NCBI RefSeq assembly: GCF_023369555.1
Contig: NZ_JACJVC010000004.1
Coordinates: 1 to 64,000, forward strand
Length of the DNA stretch: 64,000 nucleotides
Source: Actinomyces sp. AC-20-1
GTDB lineage: Bacteria; Actinomycetota; Actinomycetes; Actinomycetales; Actinomycetaceae
Reading direction: 5' to 3'
A program made the translations under genes and the position numbers. How positions within the stretch are numbered: position 1 is the stretch's first letter; every line of letters begins with the position of its first letter. The notes under the pieces are model-generated. The model saw nothing but the letters and a program-made list of their open reading frames with translations. It had not been told where the DNA came from and made no database searches. Of the stretch, positions 42,580 to 51,892 are shown piece after piece.

Positions 42580-43833
42580 GTGCCCGCCCTGACCGCACGC
42601 GGCGTCGTCACCGCCGACAAGCCGACGACGACGCCCCCCGCCTCCTGGTCCCTCACCCTCACTCTCACGATGCTGGGCCTGTTCTCCGCCTGGTTCGGCC
42701 CCATCCAGGTCCTCCTTGGACTCCAGGCCGCCCAGCTGGCACCGGGGCACAAGGAGGCGACCCTGTCCCTCGTCACCGGTCTGGGGGCCCTTGTCTCCAC
42801 CCTCGGCAACCCCGTCTTCGGGGCCCTGAGCGACCGCACGCGCTCGCGCCTCGGGCGCCGCCTGCCGTGGATCGCCGGCGGGCTCGTCCTCGGCACGGTG
42901 GGTCTGGTCGTCCTGTCGGTCGCGACGACGGTGCCGGTCATGGTCCTGGGCTGGTGCCTCGTGCAGGCCTTCCTCAACGCCGCCTACGCGGCCCTCAACG
43001 CCTCGGTGGCGGACCAGGTGCCCGAGTCGCGGCGCGGGACCGTCTCCGGGTTCATCGGGGTCGCCCAGACCGCCGGCCTGGTCCTGGGCGCCGGCGTCGC
43101 CGCGATGGCCGGTGGCGTGTCCACCGGCTACCTGGTCCTGGCCGCCATGGTGGTCGCCCTGGGGGTGCCGCACGTGCTCAACGCCCGCGACCTGCGCCTG
43201 GTGGGCGAGCGGCGCCAGGAGTCGCTGCTGGACGTGCTGCGCGGCTTCGTCCCGCCCCTGCGCCGCCACCCCGACTTCGGCTGGGCGTGGGTGACGCGCT
43301 TCCTCGTCAACCTCGGCAGCTCCACCGGGACCCTGTACCTGCTCTACTACCTCATGGACGCCGTCGGGCTGACACCGGACGAGGCGACCGGCGGGGCGCT
43401 GCGCCTGACGATCATCTACGCGCTCGCCGTCTTCGTCTCCACCGTCGCCGGCGGGGTCTGGTCCGACCGCCTGGGCCGGCGCAAGCCCTTCGTCATCGCC
43501 GCCGCGCTCCTGACCGGGCTGGCGGCCCTGGTCCTGGCCACCGTCCAGACGATGACCGGGGCGACCGTGGGCGCCGTCATCCTCGGCATCGGCTTCGGCG
43601 CCTTCACGAGCGTGGACTTCGCCCTGGTGACGCAGGTGCTGCCGAGCTCGGGCGACGAGGCCCGCGACCTGGGGATCATCAACATCGCCTCCGCGGGGGC
43701 GCAGGTGCTCGCCCCCGTCCTGGCGGCGCCGGTCGTCACCCACCTGGGCGGGTACACGAGCCTGTACGTCATGGCCGCCCTGGCCTGCGTCGTCGGCGGC
43801 CTGTGCGTGAACCGGATCCGCACCGTCGACTGA
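42580..43833 (+). CDS. MFS transporter (glycoside/sugar-type)
   Basis: A 417-residue 12-helix transporter with GNPVFGALSDRTRSRLGRR between helices 2 and 3 and GGVWSDRLGRRKP in the second half. NAAYAALNASVADQVPESRRG is the pattern seen in actinobacterial 'SLC45/GPH-like' MFS proteins. AAGGTG lies just upstream of the GTG. The substrate is unknown. The stop is followed after 96 bp by the DUF4921 gene on the same strand. Confidence 0.88.
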   Translation: MPALTARGVVTADKPTTTPPASWSLTLTLTMLGLFSAWFGPIQVLLGLQAAQLAPGHKEATLSLVTGLGALVSTLGNPVFGALSDRTRSRLGRRLPWIAGGLVLGTVGLVVLSVATTVPVMVLGWCLVQAFLNAAYAALNASVADQVPESRRGTVSGFIGVAQTAGLVLGAGVAAMAGGVSTGYLVLAAMVVALGVPHVLNARDLRLVGERRQESLLDVLRGFVPPLRRHPDFGWAWVTRFLVNLGSSTGTLYLLYYLMDAVGLTPDEATGGALRLTIIYALAVFVSTVAGGVWSDRLGRRKPFVIAAALLTGLAALVLATVQTMTGATVGAVILGIGFGAFTSVDFALVTQVLPSSGDEARDLGIINIASAGAQVLAPVLAAPVVTHLGGYTSLYVMAALACVVGGLCVNRIRTVD

Positions 43834-43929
43834 GCCGGCCCACGGCGGCACCGGCTTCCCGTACCGGTCCCGGGGGGCCTGCCGGGCCTAAGCCGCCCGC
43901 CGTCGGCGCCCCCGGGCCACAATGTCCCC

Positions 43930-45276
43930 ATGGTGACCCTCATGCCCTACCTTCCCTCCGCCGAGCCGCTCACCCGGCTGGCGGACGGCACGGTCAAGCA
44001 GGTCAGCCCCTTCACGGGGACCGAGGTGTGGACCGTGCCGGGTCGCGGCAACCGGCCGATCTCCCACCCCGTCGCCGAGGTCCATGACCTCGAGCCCCAC
44101 GAGCGCACGGGCACCTGCGCCTTCTGCTGCGAGCACTACCTGGAGACGCCGCCGGAGAAGGCCCGGGTCGTCGCCCGGGCGGACGGCTCCTTCGAGCGGG
44201 TCGATACCCTTCCGGCCTCGGCGCTCTTCGAGACGGTGGCGGCCTTCCGCCGGGTCCCGAACCTCTTCGAGATCCTGTCCTTCGACTACTGGCGGGCCAA
44301 CCACGGCTACGAGCTGCCGGACACGGCCCGCGAGCGCATGGAGGCCTACCTGGCCGAGCCGGCCGGGCACGAGCACGTGAGCCGGGTGGCCCGCACCAAG
44401 CTGCGGGCCTCGGGCCAGGACCCCGCCCGCTGGGAGGCGATGAGCGCGGCCGAGCAGCGCGCCTACGCGGCCCCCTTCTTCGCCTCCGGCCACGACGTCA
44501 TCATCGCCCGGCGCCACTACACGGACGACGCCGTCGACTCCTCGGGCCTGGCGAGCTCGGGCACGCTGAGCGTGGCGGAGCACCGGGCGTACACGCGCCT
44601 GGCGGTGCAGTCGGCGCAGAGCCTGTACGAGGCCAACCGGTGGGTGCGCTACGTGGCGGTCTTCCAGAACTGGCTGCGGCCGGCGGGGGCGTCCTTCGAC
44701 CACCTGCACAAGCAGCTCGTGGGGATCGACGAACGCGGGGTCTCCAGCCAGCTCGAGCTGCAGCGGGTGCGGGCGAACCCCAACATCTACAACGAGATGG
44801 GGGTGGACTACGCGGCCTACAACGGGCTGCTGGTGGCCTCGAACGAGCACGCGGTGGCCTTCGCGGGCTTCGGCCACCGCTACCCGACGCTGGAGGTGTA
44901 CTCGACGTCGCCGGTCTGCGAGCCGTGGCTCATGAGCCGCGAGGAGGTCGACGCCGTGTCCGACCTGCTGCACGCCCTGCACGCGGCGACGGGCGCGGGC
45001 GTGCCCTGCAACGAGGAGTGGCACCACCGGCCCATCGACGTCGACCAGTCGATGCCGTGGCACGTGACGCTCAAGTGGCGCGTGTCCACGCTGGCGGGCT
45101 TCGAGGGCGGCACGAAGATCTATCTCAACACGATCGACCCGTGGAGCCTGCGCGAGCGTGTGGTGGAGCGGCTGGAGGACCTGCGGGCGGACCGGCTCAT
45201 CGCGCCGATGGCGGTGGGTGAGGAGTGCCCGACGACGCCCAACCGGCTGCTGTACAACCCGGTCCTCACGCGCTGA
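43930..45276 (+). CDS. DUF4921 protein, GalT/HIT-superfamily-like
   Basis: A 448-residue protein resembling galactose-1-phosphate uridylyltransferase-like DUF4921 proteins. It has a CX2C-type start (TCAFCCEHYLETPPEKAR), FRRVPNLFEILSFDYW, FQNWLRPAGASFDHLHKQLVGID with the HxH-like catalytic segment (DHLHK), and EEWHHRPIDVDQSMPWHVTLKWRV near the end. It probably transfers nucleotidyl groups on a sugar phosphate, but its reaction is not known. The CACAATGT box 5 bp before the ATG suggests leaderless expression. Confidence 0.85.
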   Translation: MVTLMPYLPSAEPLTRLADGTVKQVSPFTGTEVWTVPGRGNRPISHPVAEVHDLEPHERTGTCAFCCEHYLETPPEKARVVARADGSFERVDTLPASALFETVAAFRRVPNLFEILSFDYWRANHGYELPDTARERMEAYLAEPAGHEHVSRVARTKLRASGQDPARWEAMSAAEQRAYAAPFFASGHDVIIARRHYTDDAVDSSGLASSGTLSVAEHRAYTRLAVQSAQSLYEANRWVRYVAVFQNWLRPAGASFDHLHKQLVGIDERGVSSQLELQRVRANPNIYNEMGVDYAAYNGLLVASNEHAVAFAGFGHRYPTLEVYSTSPVCEPWLMSREEVDAVSDLLHALHAATGAGVPCNEEWHHRPIDVDQSMPWHVTLKWRVSTLAGFEGGTKIYLNTIDPWSLRERVVERLEDLRADRLIAPMAVGEECPTTPNRLLYNPVLTR

Positions 45277-45283
45277 GTCCGCC

Positions 45284-46147
45284 TCACAGCCCCAGGGCGC
45301 TGCGCTCCTCGGCCCCGACCCAGCCGGGGCGGGCCTCCAGGGCCCGGAACCAGCGGGCCAGTGCCGGCCAGAAGGACAGCGAGGGCGCGTCCCCGCCCGG
45401 CATGTGGCGGCGGCCGCCGTAGGTGTAGGACTGCAGCGTGGTGAACAGGCGGATGTCGCTGCCGGTGGGCTGGTCGCCGCACAGGTACTGGCCGACGGCG
45501 ATGACGGCGGACAGCGGCGGGGCGTCCTGGATCGTCAGGCCCGCCTCCCGTGAGGCCTCCATGCGGGTGGCGCGGGCGAGGACCGTGTCGATGACGTCGA
45601 GGGCCACGAGCATCTCGTGGGCGGCGGCCTCGGCGACCTCCTCGTCCTCAGCGTGGGTGGCGACGCCGTAGGCCCGGTTGACGTGCTCGCCGACCCAGGC
45701 GTCCCAGGCGTCCGTCGAGTGGCGCCGGTCCAGGGGGTACAGGTCCGGGGAGCCGGCCGCGTGCAGGTCCCACCAGGCGGTGGCGAGGTCGAGGAGCAGG
45801 TCGCCGGAGTCGTCGCAGACCACCTGCCCGGTGGTGGTGTCCACGAGCGCGGGGATGGTGAGCGGGTCCTCGTGGCCGGGCGTGGCCGCGTAGACCTCGG
45901 CGAGCGAGCGCGCCCCGAGGACGGGGTCGGTGCCGGGCTCCCCGCTGGCGTCGGTCAGCTCCCAGTAGCCGTCCTCGCCGCGCCCGTAGCACCAGGAGAC
46001 GGGCAGGGCCTCGGTCAGGCCCAGCAGGCGGCGGGCGATGAGCACCCGGCGGCACCAGGGGCAGGAGCCGGAGGCGACGAGCCGGTAGCGGCCCGGCTCG
46101 GGGGTGAGGTCCCCGGCGGTGAAGCGGTGCGAGGTGGCGATGGCCAT
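45284..46147 (-). CDS. Glutathione S-transferase-like protein (Xi class/S-glutathionyl-hydroquinone reductase type)
   Basis: A 287-residue two-domain protein. The thioredoxin-fold N-terminus has the active-site SGSCPWCRRVLIARRLLGL. The all-helical C-terminal domain includes VNRAYGVATHAEDEEVAEAA and GDQPTGSDIRLFTTL (N-capping box and hydrophobic staple). The family reduces glutathionylated quinones and similar mixed thiols. Actinobacteria usually make mycothiol rather than glutathione, so the true thiol is uncertain. GGAGGAC before ATG 46147 sets the start. It lies on the same strand, 135 bp downstream of the thiol-linked ABC transporter operon. Confidence 0.87.
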   Translation of the reverse strand: MAIATSHRFTAGDLTPEPGRYRLVASGSCPWCRRVLIARRLLGLTEALPVSWCYGRGEDGYWELTDASGEPGTDPVLGARSLAEVYAATPGHEDPLTIPALVDTTTGQVVCDDSGDLLLDLATAWWDLHAAGSPDLYPLDRRHSTDAWDAWVGEHVNRAYGVATHAEDEEVAEAAAHEMLVALDVIDTVLARATRMEASREAGLTIQDAPPLSAVIAVGQYLCGDQPTGSDIRLFTTLQSYTYGGRRHMPGGDAPSLSFWPALARWFRALEARPGWVGAEERSALGL

Positions 46148-46282
46148 GATGTCCTCCAGGACTCGGCGGTGTCGCGGGGCCCCGGTGGGGCGCGTCTCCA
46201 TGGTGGGGCCTGGGCCGCGAGCGCGCCACGCTTTTCCCGTCAGGCGGAACCTCCCGCGGCGCCGGCTGCCCGGACCGGCCCC

Positions 46283-48031
46283 TCAGGCGGCCCGCCGCCG
46301 TGAGCGGCGGGCCGCCTGGATGTCGGGGTCCGGCACGGGCACGGCCGCCACGAGGCGGCGCGTGTAGTCCTGCTGCGGGCGGGCGAGCACCTGTTCGGTG
46401 ACCCCCTCCTCGACGACCCTGCCCTGCGACAGGACGAGGGTGCGGGCGGCCACGGAGTCGACGACGGCGAGGTCGTGGGAGACGAAGAGGCAGGCGAAGC
46501 CGAGCTCGTGCTGGAGAGCGCGCAGCAGGTCGAGGACGACCGCCTGGACGGAGACGTCCAGGGCGCTGGTCGGCTCGTCGGCGATGACCAGGCGGGGGTC
46601 CAGGGCCAGGGCGCGGGCGATGGCGACGCGCTGGCGCTGGCCCCCGCTCATCTCGTGCGGGTAGCGCTCGGACATCGAGGCGGGCAGGTGCACCGCGTCG
46701 AGCAGCTCGAGGACGCGCCGGCGGCGTACCGGGGCGCTGAGCCCGCCGTGGATGACGAGCGGCTCGGCGACCGAGGAGCCGACCGTGCGGCGCGGGTTGA
46801 GTGAGGAGGCCGGGTTCTGGTAGACGACGCCGGTGCTGCGCCGGGCCTCCAGGAGGTCCCTGCGCCCGGCGCCGGCGACCTCGACGCCGCCTACTCGCAC
46901 CGAGCCGGAGGCCACGGGCACGAGGCCCGTGAGGGCGGTGGCGATGGTCGACTTGCCGGAGCCGGACTCGCCGACGAGGCCGAGGACCTCCCCGGGCGCG
47001 ATGGTGAGGCTGACGTCGTGGACGGCGTGGACCCGGCGGCGCCCGTTGCGGTAGATGACGTTGAGGTCCGTGACCTCGACGACGTTGTCCACGCCCTCCT
47101 CGCGTGGCGCGCGCTCGCGGGCGACCGCCTCGAAGGGGTTCTCCTGGCGCAGGGAGTCCAGGCGCGGGACGGCGGTGAGGAGCTGGCGCGTGTAGGGGTG
47201 TCGGGGGCGGTGGAAGACCTCGCGGACCTCGCCGCGCTCGACGACCCGCCCGTGGCGCATGACGGCGACGTCGTCGGCCACGTCCGCGACCACGCCCATG
47301 TCGTGGGTGATGAGCAGGACGGCGACGCCCGTGCGGGTGAGCTCGCGCAGCAGGTCGAGGATCCCGGCCTGGACGGTGACGTCGAGGGCGGTGGTCGGCT
47401 CGTCGGCGATGAGGACCCGTGGCCCGCAGGCCATGGCCAGCGCGATGCAGGCGCGTTGGAGCTGGCCGCCGGAGAGCTGGTGCGGGTAGGAGCGGGCGAT
47501 GCGGGCCAGGTCCTCCCCCTCGCCCAGGCCGGCGCGTGAGAGCAGGCCGAGGACCCGGGGCGCCAGGTCCCGACGGCGCAGGCGACCCTCGTGGGCGCGC
47601 ACCGCCTCGCCGACCTGGGAGGCGATGGTCTCGAGCGGGTCGAGGGCGGTGGTCGGCTCCTGGAAGACGGTGCCGACGAGGCGCCCGCGCACGTCGTCGA
47701 GAACGCGGCGCGAGGCGCCCACGAGCTCGGTGGCCCTGGACCCGTCCTGGGCCAGCAGGGCGGAGCCGGAGACGGTGGCGGTCGGGGGGAGGAGGCCCAG
47801 CGCCCCCATGGCGGTGACCGACTTGCCCGAGCCGGACTCGCCGACGAGGGCGAGGACGCGTCCGGGCAGGAGGTCGAGGTCGACGTCGGCGCTGGCGGGG
47901 CGGGGGCTTCCCACGAAGGACACGCCGAGGCCGCGCAGGCTGAGGGCGGGACCCGTCGGGCCGCCCAGCGCCTGGGTCGTCACCTGGCCGGCCGGGCCGT
48001 GGGGGTGGGTCCGGGCCTCCTCCCCGCCCAT
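46283..48031 (-). CDS. Double ABC-domain ATPase of an Opp/Dpp-family importer (GsiA-like)
   Basis: A 582-residue fusion of two complete ABC domains of the oligopeptide type. Domain 1: Walker A GESGSGKS, signature [14 protein letters not shown], Walker [15 protein letters not shown] and [13 protein letters not shown]. Domain 2: [36 protein letters not shown] and [11 protein letters not shown]. Each domain ends with the family's [12 protein letters not shown] or [12 protein letters not shown] element. The single-chain DppD-DppF arrangement is that of GsiA, the glutathione importer ATPase, and of some peptide and nickel systems. ATG 48031 overlaps the stop of the binding-protein gene (TGATG). 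Confidence 0.95.
   Translation of the reverse strand: MGGEEARTHPHGPAGQVTTQALGGPTGPALSLRGLGVSFVGSPRPASADVDLDLLPGRVLALVGESGSGKSVTAMGALGLLPPTATVSGSALLAQDGSRATELVGASRRVLDDVRGRLVGTVFQEPTTALDPLETIASQVGEAVRAHEGRLRRRDLAPRVLGLLSRAGLGEGEDLARIARSYPHQLSGGQLQRACIALAMACGPRVLIADEPTTALDVTVQAGILDLLRELTRTGVAVLLITHDMGVVADVADDVAVMRHGRVVERGEVREVFHRPRHPYTRQLLTAVPRLDSLRQENPFEAVARERAPREEGVDNVVEVTDLNVIYRNGRRRVHAVHDVSLTIAPGEVLGLVGESGSGKSTIATALTGLVPVASGSVRVGGVEVAGAGRRDLLEARRSTGVVYQNPASSLNPRRTVGSSVAEPLVIHGGLSAPVRRRRVLELLDAVHLPASMSERYPHEMSGGQRQRVAIARALALDPRLVIADEPTSALDVSVQAVVLDLLRALQHELGFACLFVSHDLAVVDSVAARTLVLSQGRVVEEGVTEQVLARPQQDYTRRLVAAVPVPDPDIQAARRSRRRAA
46284..46318 (-). terminator. Hairpin at the end of the double ATPase gene
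   Basis: A perfect 15-bp stem (46284-46298 with 46304-46318) with the loop CGTGA overlaps the last ten codons of the gene and its stop. It has no T-tract. It may end the transporter transcript and partly uncouple the downstream glutathione-transferase-like gene. Confidence 0.5.
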
Positions 48032-49722
48032 CAGGCGCTCACCCCGACGACGAGGTAGTTGGGGTACGCCGGGTAGGACTCGACGAAGAAGTCCGTCACG
48101 CCCGAGCCCGCCAGGAAGCTGTTGCGGCGGTTGGCCAGCGGCACCACAGGCGCCTGGGCGGCGACCCGCTGGTCGATGGCGGCCCACTTGGCCCCGGCCT
48201 CGGCGGGGTCGAGCGTCGCGATGGCCTCCTCGATGGCGGCGTCGACCTCGGGGTCGGAGTAGCGAGAGATGTTGTAGCCGCCGCCCCCGATCTCCGAGGA
48301 GGCGAACAGCGGCTGGATGTAGGCGCTGGCGGAGGGGAAGTCGGCGTTCCACGAGCCGATGGCGAGGTCGTAGGTGGAGCCGTCGCCCTGGGTGGCGCGC
48401 TCGGAGACCACCTCGGACTCCTGCGGGTCGATGGTCACCCTCAGGCCCGCCTCGGTCAGGGCCTGCTGGACCGCCTGGGCGACCGCCTGGGTGGCGGTGT
48501 CGTTGGCGGCCAGGAGGATGAGCTCGCCGACCTCCTTGCCCGCCAGGGTGGCGGCCACGGCCTCGACATCGGTCGGGTACAGGTCGTACTCGACACGCCC
48601 GGGGATGCCGGGGGCGATGTAGGTCGTGGCCGCGGAGGCCCCGAGCTGGCCTCCCAGGGCGGAGACGACCGCGGTCTTGTCCACGGCCCGGGAGATCGCC
48701 TGGCGGACCTCGACGTCGGTGACACGCTCGGTGTTGATCGCCAGGTACTGCAGCGGGCCGCCCTCGGCGGGGGTCGCCAGGCGCTCGGCGGCCTCGGCGT
48801 TGCCGGAGACCTGGGCGAGCTGGGCGGCGGCGACACGGTCCGCGCAGAAGGCGTGGGCGTCGTCGCCGGCGGAGGCGATAATGCGCTGGATGGAGGTCGA
48901 CTCGTCCTGGCCGAGCTCGAAGACGATGGTGTCGGGCAGGGCGAGGCGGACATCGTCGGTGTCGGCGGACCAGTGCTCGTTGCGCACGAGGGTGGCGGAG
49001 ACGCCGGTGGAGTACTGCTCGACCCGGTAGGGGCCGGAGGCGATGGGCGTGCGCGCGTAGGTGGCGACGTCGTCCTTGTCCTCGGGCACCGGGGAGAAGG
49101 CGGGCTGGGCGACGATCCACGGCCAGTCGCCGTAGGTCTGCCTGAGGTGGAAGACGATCGTCTTGTCGTCCGGGGTCTCGATGGAGTCGAGGTGGGCGCC
49201 GTCGAAGGGGCCCTCGTAGCCCTCGGTGCCGGCCAGGAGGGTCTTGTGGTAGCCCAGGCCCCCGGCGAGGGCGGGAGCGAAGGAGCGCTCGAGGCCGTAC
49301 TTGACGTGCGCGGAGGTGATGGCCGTGCCGTCCTCGAAGAAGAGCCCGTCCTTGAGGGTGTAGGTCCAGGACAGGCCGTCCTCGGAGACGGTGCCGGTGT
49401 CGGTGGCGAGGTCCGCGACGACCTCGACCTCGGACCCCTCGCTCAGGGACCAGGTGGTGAGCCGGCGGTGGACGAGGACGAGGGAGGTCACGGGCATCGA
49501 CTGGCTCTTGGCGGGGTCCCAGTTGATGTCGGTGCCAGAGGTGAGGATGCCCAGGCGGCCACCGGGGGAGACCTCGGCGCTGCCCGCGCTGCCGGAGGTG
49601 GAGGAGGACCCGGTGGAGCTGGCCCCGCAGGCGGCGAGCGTGAGGGCGAGGGCGGAAAGCCCTGCGCCGGCGAGGAGGCTGCGGCGGCTGGGGTTCAGGG
49701 TGCGTGCCATGGTGGTGCTCAT
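48031..49722 (-). CDS. Peptide/thiol ABC transporter substrate-binding lipoprotein (SBP family 5)
   Basis: A 563-residue extracellular binding protein. The signal peptide ends in a lipobox (LTLAACG), with a preceding basic RRSLL. The mature part has SQSMPVTSLVLVHRRLTTW, GLSWTYTLKDGLFFEDG, the IASGPYRVEQY motif, VRQAISRAVDK and the C-terminal GSWNADFPSASAYIQPLFAS typical of Dpp/Opp binding proteins. A second ATG at 49710 has AGGA about 12 bp upstream and could be the real start. It lies between the permease DppB-like gene and the double ATPase gene. Confidence 0.92.
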   Translation of the reverse strand: MSTTMARTLNPSRRSLLAGAGLSALALTLAACGASSTGSSSTSGSAGSAEVSPGGRLGILTSGTDINWDPAKSQSMPVTSLVLVHRRLTTWSLSEGSEVEVVADLATDTGTVSEDGLSWTYTLKDGLFFEDGTAITSAHVKYGLERSFAPALAGGLGYHKTLLAGTEGYEGPFDGAHLDSIETPDDKTIVFHLRQTYGDWPWIVAQPAFSPVPEDKDDVATYARTPIASGPYRVEQYSTGVSATLVRNEHWSADTDDVRLALPDTIVFELGQDESTSIQRIIASAGDDAHAFCADRVAAAQLAQVSGNAEAAERLATPAEGGPLQYLAINTERVTDVEVRQAISRAVDKTAVVSALGGQLGASAATTYIAPGIPGRVEYDLYPTDVEAVAATLAGKEVGELILLAANDTATQAVAQAVQQALTEAGLRVTIDPQESEVVSERATQGDGSTYDLAIGSWNADFPSASAYIQPLFASSEIGGGGYNISRYSDPEVDAAIEEAIATLDPAEAGAKWAAIDQRVAAQAPVVPLANRRNSFLAGSGVTDFFVESYPAYPNYLVVGVSA

Positions 49723-49820
49723 TCCTGTTGAGTCATACCCCTTACAGGTATGGGGTTCCTTTATGGGTGGGCCGGCCCGGAGGCCGGGGCATGGGGGCCG
49801 CGCGGCGCGGCGGGGGCGGG

Positions 49821-50807
49821 CTAGACCCGCGGGTCGATGACGGCCGCGAAGGCGTCGACGACGAGGTTGGCGATGACGACGAAGGAGGCTGACACGATCG
49901 TCACGCCCATGACGACGGGCACGTCCACGGTGCCGACGGCGTCCATGAGCAGGGCGCCCAGGCCCTGCATGGAGAAGACGCGTTCGGTGATGACCGCGCC
50001 GCCGAGCATCCCGCCCAGGTCGAGGGCGAAGTAGGTCACCACCGGCAGCGAGATGTTGCGCATGACGTGGCGCCCGATGACGCGCCGCTCGCTCAGGCCC
50101 ACGGCCCGGCCGGTGCGCACGTAGTCCTCACCGAGGTTCTCGAGCACCTCGCCGCGCACCATCCGGGCGTAGACGGCGGCGGAGATGAGCGCGAGGACGG
50201 TCCACGGCAGGACAAGGTGCCACAGCCAGCCCACCGGGTCCCGGGTGAGCGGGACGTAGCCGGAGGTCGGCACCAGGCCGAGGGTGAAGCCGAGCAGGAG
50301 GATGCCCAGCAGGCCCAGCAGGTAGGAGGGGGCGGAGACCCCCAGGACCGTGCCGGTCATGATGACGCGGTCGAGCCTCGTGCCACGGCGCAGGGCGGAG
50401 ACCATGCCCGCGACGACTCCCATGAGCAGCCACAGGACGGCCGCGCCCACCGCGATGGAGGCGGTGACGGGCAGGCGGGTGGCGATGAGCTCGGTCACCG
50501 GCGTCGACAGGCGGAAGGAGTAGCCCAGGCAGGGGGCGGAGCAGACGATCGCCCCCGTCCCGGAACCGAAGGTCCGGCCCGCGACGATGCCGGTGACGTA
50601 GTGCCAGAACTGCGCGTACCAGGGGTCGTCGTAGCCCATGAGCTCGCGCGCCCGCTCGAGGTTCGCGGGCGTGCAGGGCTTGCCGCAGGCCAGGCTGGCC
50701 GGGTCCGAGGGCCACAGGGAGAAGATCGCGAAGGTGACGAAGGCGACCACGAGCAGGACGAGGAGGGTCTGGACGAGCCGGGAGGCGAGGAAGCGCAGGC
50801 GGTTCAT
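49821..50807 (-). CDS. ABC transporter permease (DppB/GsiC type)
   Basis: A 328-residue permease: LASRLVQTLLVLLVVAFVTFAIFSLWPSDPA at the start (family N-terminus), a cysteine-containing external loop (SLACGKPCTP, CSAPCLGY), six membrane segments, ARMVRGEVLENLGEDYVRTGRAVGLSERRVIGRHVMRN (EAA loop) and the ending LVVDAFAAVIDPRV. The ATG overlaps the stop of the DppC-like gene by 4 bp. Confidence 0.93.
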   Translation of the reverse strand: MNRLRFLASRLVQTLLVLLVVAFVTFAIFSLWPSDPASLACGKPCTPANLERARELMGYDDPWYAQFWHYVTGIVAGRTFGSGTGAIVCSAPCLGYSFRLSTPVTELIATRLPVTASIAVGAAVLWLLMGVVAGMVSALRRGTRLDRVIMTGTVLGVSAPSYLLGLLGILLLGFTLGLVPTSGYVPLTRDPVGWLWHLVLPWTVLALISAAVYARMVRGEVLENLGEDYVRTGRAVGLSERRVIGRHVMRNISLPVVTYFALDLGGMLGGAVITERVFSMQGLGALLMDAVGTVDVPVVMGVTIVSASFVVIANLVVDAFAAVIDPRV

Positions 50808-51814
50808 CGGTGCTCACCGGTCCTGGGGTCGAGGGCGTCGCGCAGGCCGTCACCGAAGAGGTTGAAGGCGAGGGTGACGAGGAAGAGGGCGGCGCCGGGG
50901 AAGAGCAGGTACCAGGGGTCCGTGCTCACCCAGGTGACGGCGTTGCCGATGGAGCGGCCCCAGGAGGGTGTCGGTGGGGCGACGCCGACGCCGAGGAAGG
51001 ACAGGGCGGCCTCGGCGGTGATCTTGCCGGGGATGGAGACCGTGGTGAAGACGATGATGGTGGCGACGAGGTTGGGCAGGACCTGCGTGAGCAGGACGTG
51101 CGGCTCGCTGGCGCCCATGGCCCGGGAGGCGCCGACGAAGGTGCGTGCGCGCACGGCCAGGGTGCGGCTGCGCAGGACGCGTGCCGTCGACGGCCAGCCC
51201 AGGACCCCGATGATGACGATCATGACGAGCACGCGCGGGGCGGTGGCCGGGATGAGCGCGGAGACGGCGATCATGAAGATGAGGTGGGGGAAGCCGAGGG
51301 TGACGTCGGTGACGCGCGAGACGAGGGCGTCCCACCAGCCGCCGAAGTACCCCGCGCTCACGCCCAGGGCGATGGCGATGACCATCGACAGCAGGGTCGC
51401 GCCCATGCCGATGGAGAAGGAGGTGCGCGTGCCCTCGACGACGATGGCAAACAGGTCGCGGCCGGTCTGCGGCTCGACGCCGAAGGGGTGGGCGGCGCTC
51501 ACGCCCCCGAGGGGTCCCAGCGGCAGTCCGAGGTCGTCGAGGAGGTCGAGGTTGTAGCTGTAGGCGTCCACCCCGACCGCCCGCGTGAGGAGCGGGGCGA
51601 GGAGTGCGACGAGCGTCGTGAGCACGACGATGACGGCGCCGGCGACAGCGCCCCGGTCGCGGCCGAGGCGGTGCGCGACGGCGCGCCAGCCGCTGGGGCG
51701 GCCCGCAGCGCGGTCGGCGTCGTCGGCAGCCGGGTGGGCGGCGACGGCCGGGGAGACGTCGGCGGCAGGCTCAGCGGTCGCAGGGGTACGGGGGTCCTGT
51801 ACGGACGGGGCCAC
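50804..51814 (-). CDS. ABC transporter permease (DppC/GsiD type)
   Basis: A 336-residue permease with a long alanine/proline-rich N-terminal tail (1-50), then AGAVIVVLTTLVALLAPL, SAAHPFGVEPQTGRDLFAIVVEGTRTS, VGASRAMGASEPHVLLTQVLPNL (EAA loop) and LVTLAFNLFGDGLRDALDPR at the end. GTG start with GAGGTG 9 bp upstream. It is the first structural gene of the operon. The poly-cysteine leader peptide lies about 70 bp upstream. Confidence 0.93.
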   Translation of the reverse strand: MAPSVQDPRTPATAEPAADVSPAVAAHPAADDADRAAGRPSGWRAVAHRLGRDRGAVAGAVIVVLTTLVALLAPLLTRAVGVDAYSYNLDLLDDLGLPLGPLGGVSAAHPFGVEPQTGRDLFAIVVEGTRTSFSIGMGATLLSMVIAIALGVSAGYFGGWWDALVSRVTDVTLGFPHLIFMIAVSALIPATAPRVLVMIVIIGVLGWPSTARVLRSRTLAVRARTFVGASRAMGASEPHVLLTQVLPNLVATIIVFTTVSIPGKITAEAALSFLGVGVAPPTPSWGRSIGNAVTWVSTDPWYLLFPGAALFLVTLAFNLFGDGLRDALDPRTGEHR

Positions 51815-51837
51815 AACGGCACCTCACGGGGGTCGGT

Positions 51838-51855
51838 GAGCGCGGGAGCGCGCTC
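51838..51855 (-). promoter_or_regulatory. Second hairpin in the leader, before the first permease gene
   Basis: On the minus strand GAGCGCG pairs with CGCGCTC around CTCC (perfect 7-bp stem). It lies between the poly-cysteine leader and the Shine-Dalgarno of the permease gene (CACCTC on the plus strand at 51820-51825) and could act as attenuator or sequester translation. Confidence 0.4.
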
Positions 51856-51874
51856 GAGGGCGAATGGGTGTGGA

Positions 51875-51892
51875 GCTGTCGTCAACGACAGC
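51875..51892 (-). promoter_or_regulatory. Hairpin covering the last cysteine codons and stop of the leader peptide
   Basis: GCTGTC and GACAGC (minus strand) form a 6-bp stem with a 6-nt loop that includes the leader stop codon. A ribosome stalled on the cysteine codons would open it, which is the logic expected of cysteine-responsive attenuation. Confidence 0.45.

Noticed and set aside
46148-46282. A promoter for the GST-like gene in the gap after the double ATPase gene
   Set aside because: No convincing -10/-35 pair was visible in this GC-rich gap, so whether the gene belongs to the transporter operon remains open.
49734-49752. Hairpin CATACC/GGTATG just upstream of the peptide binding-protein gene
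   Set aside because: Only a 6-bp stem in a 98-bp gap inside an operon; it may be structural but there is no basis for a specific regulator.
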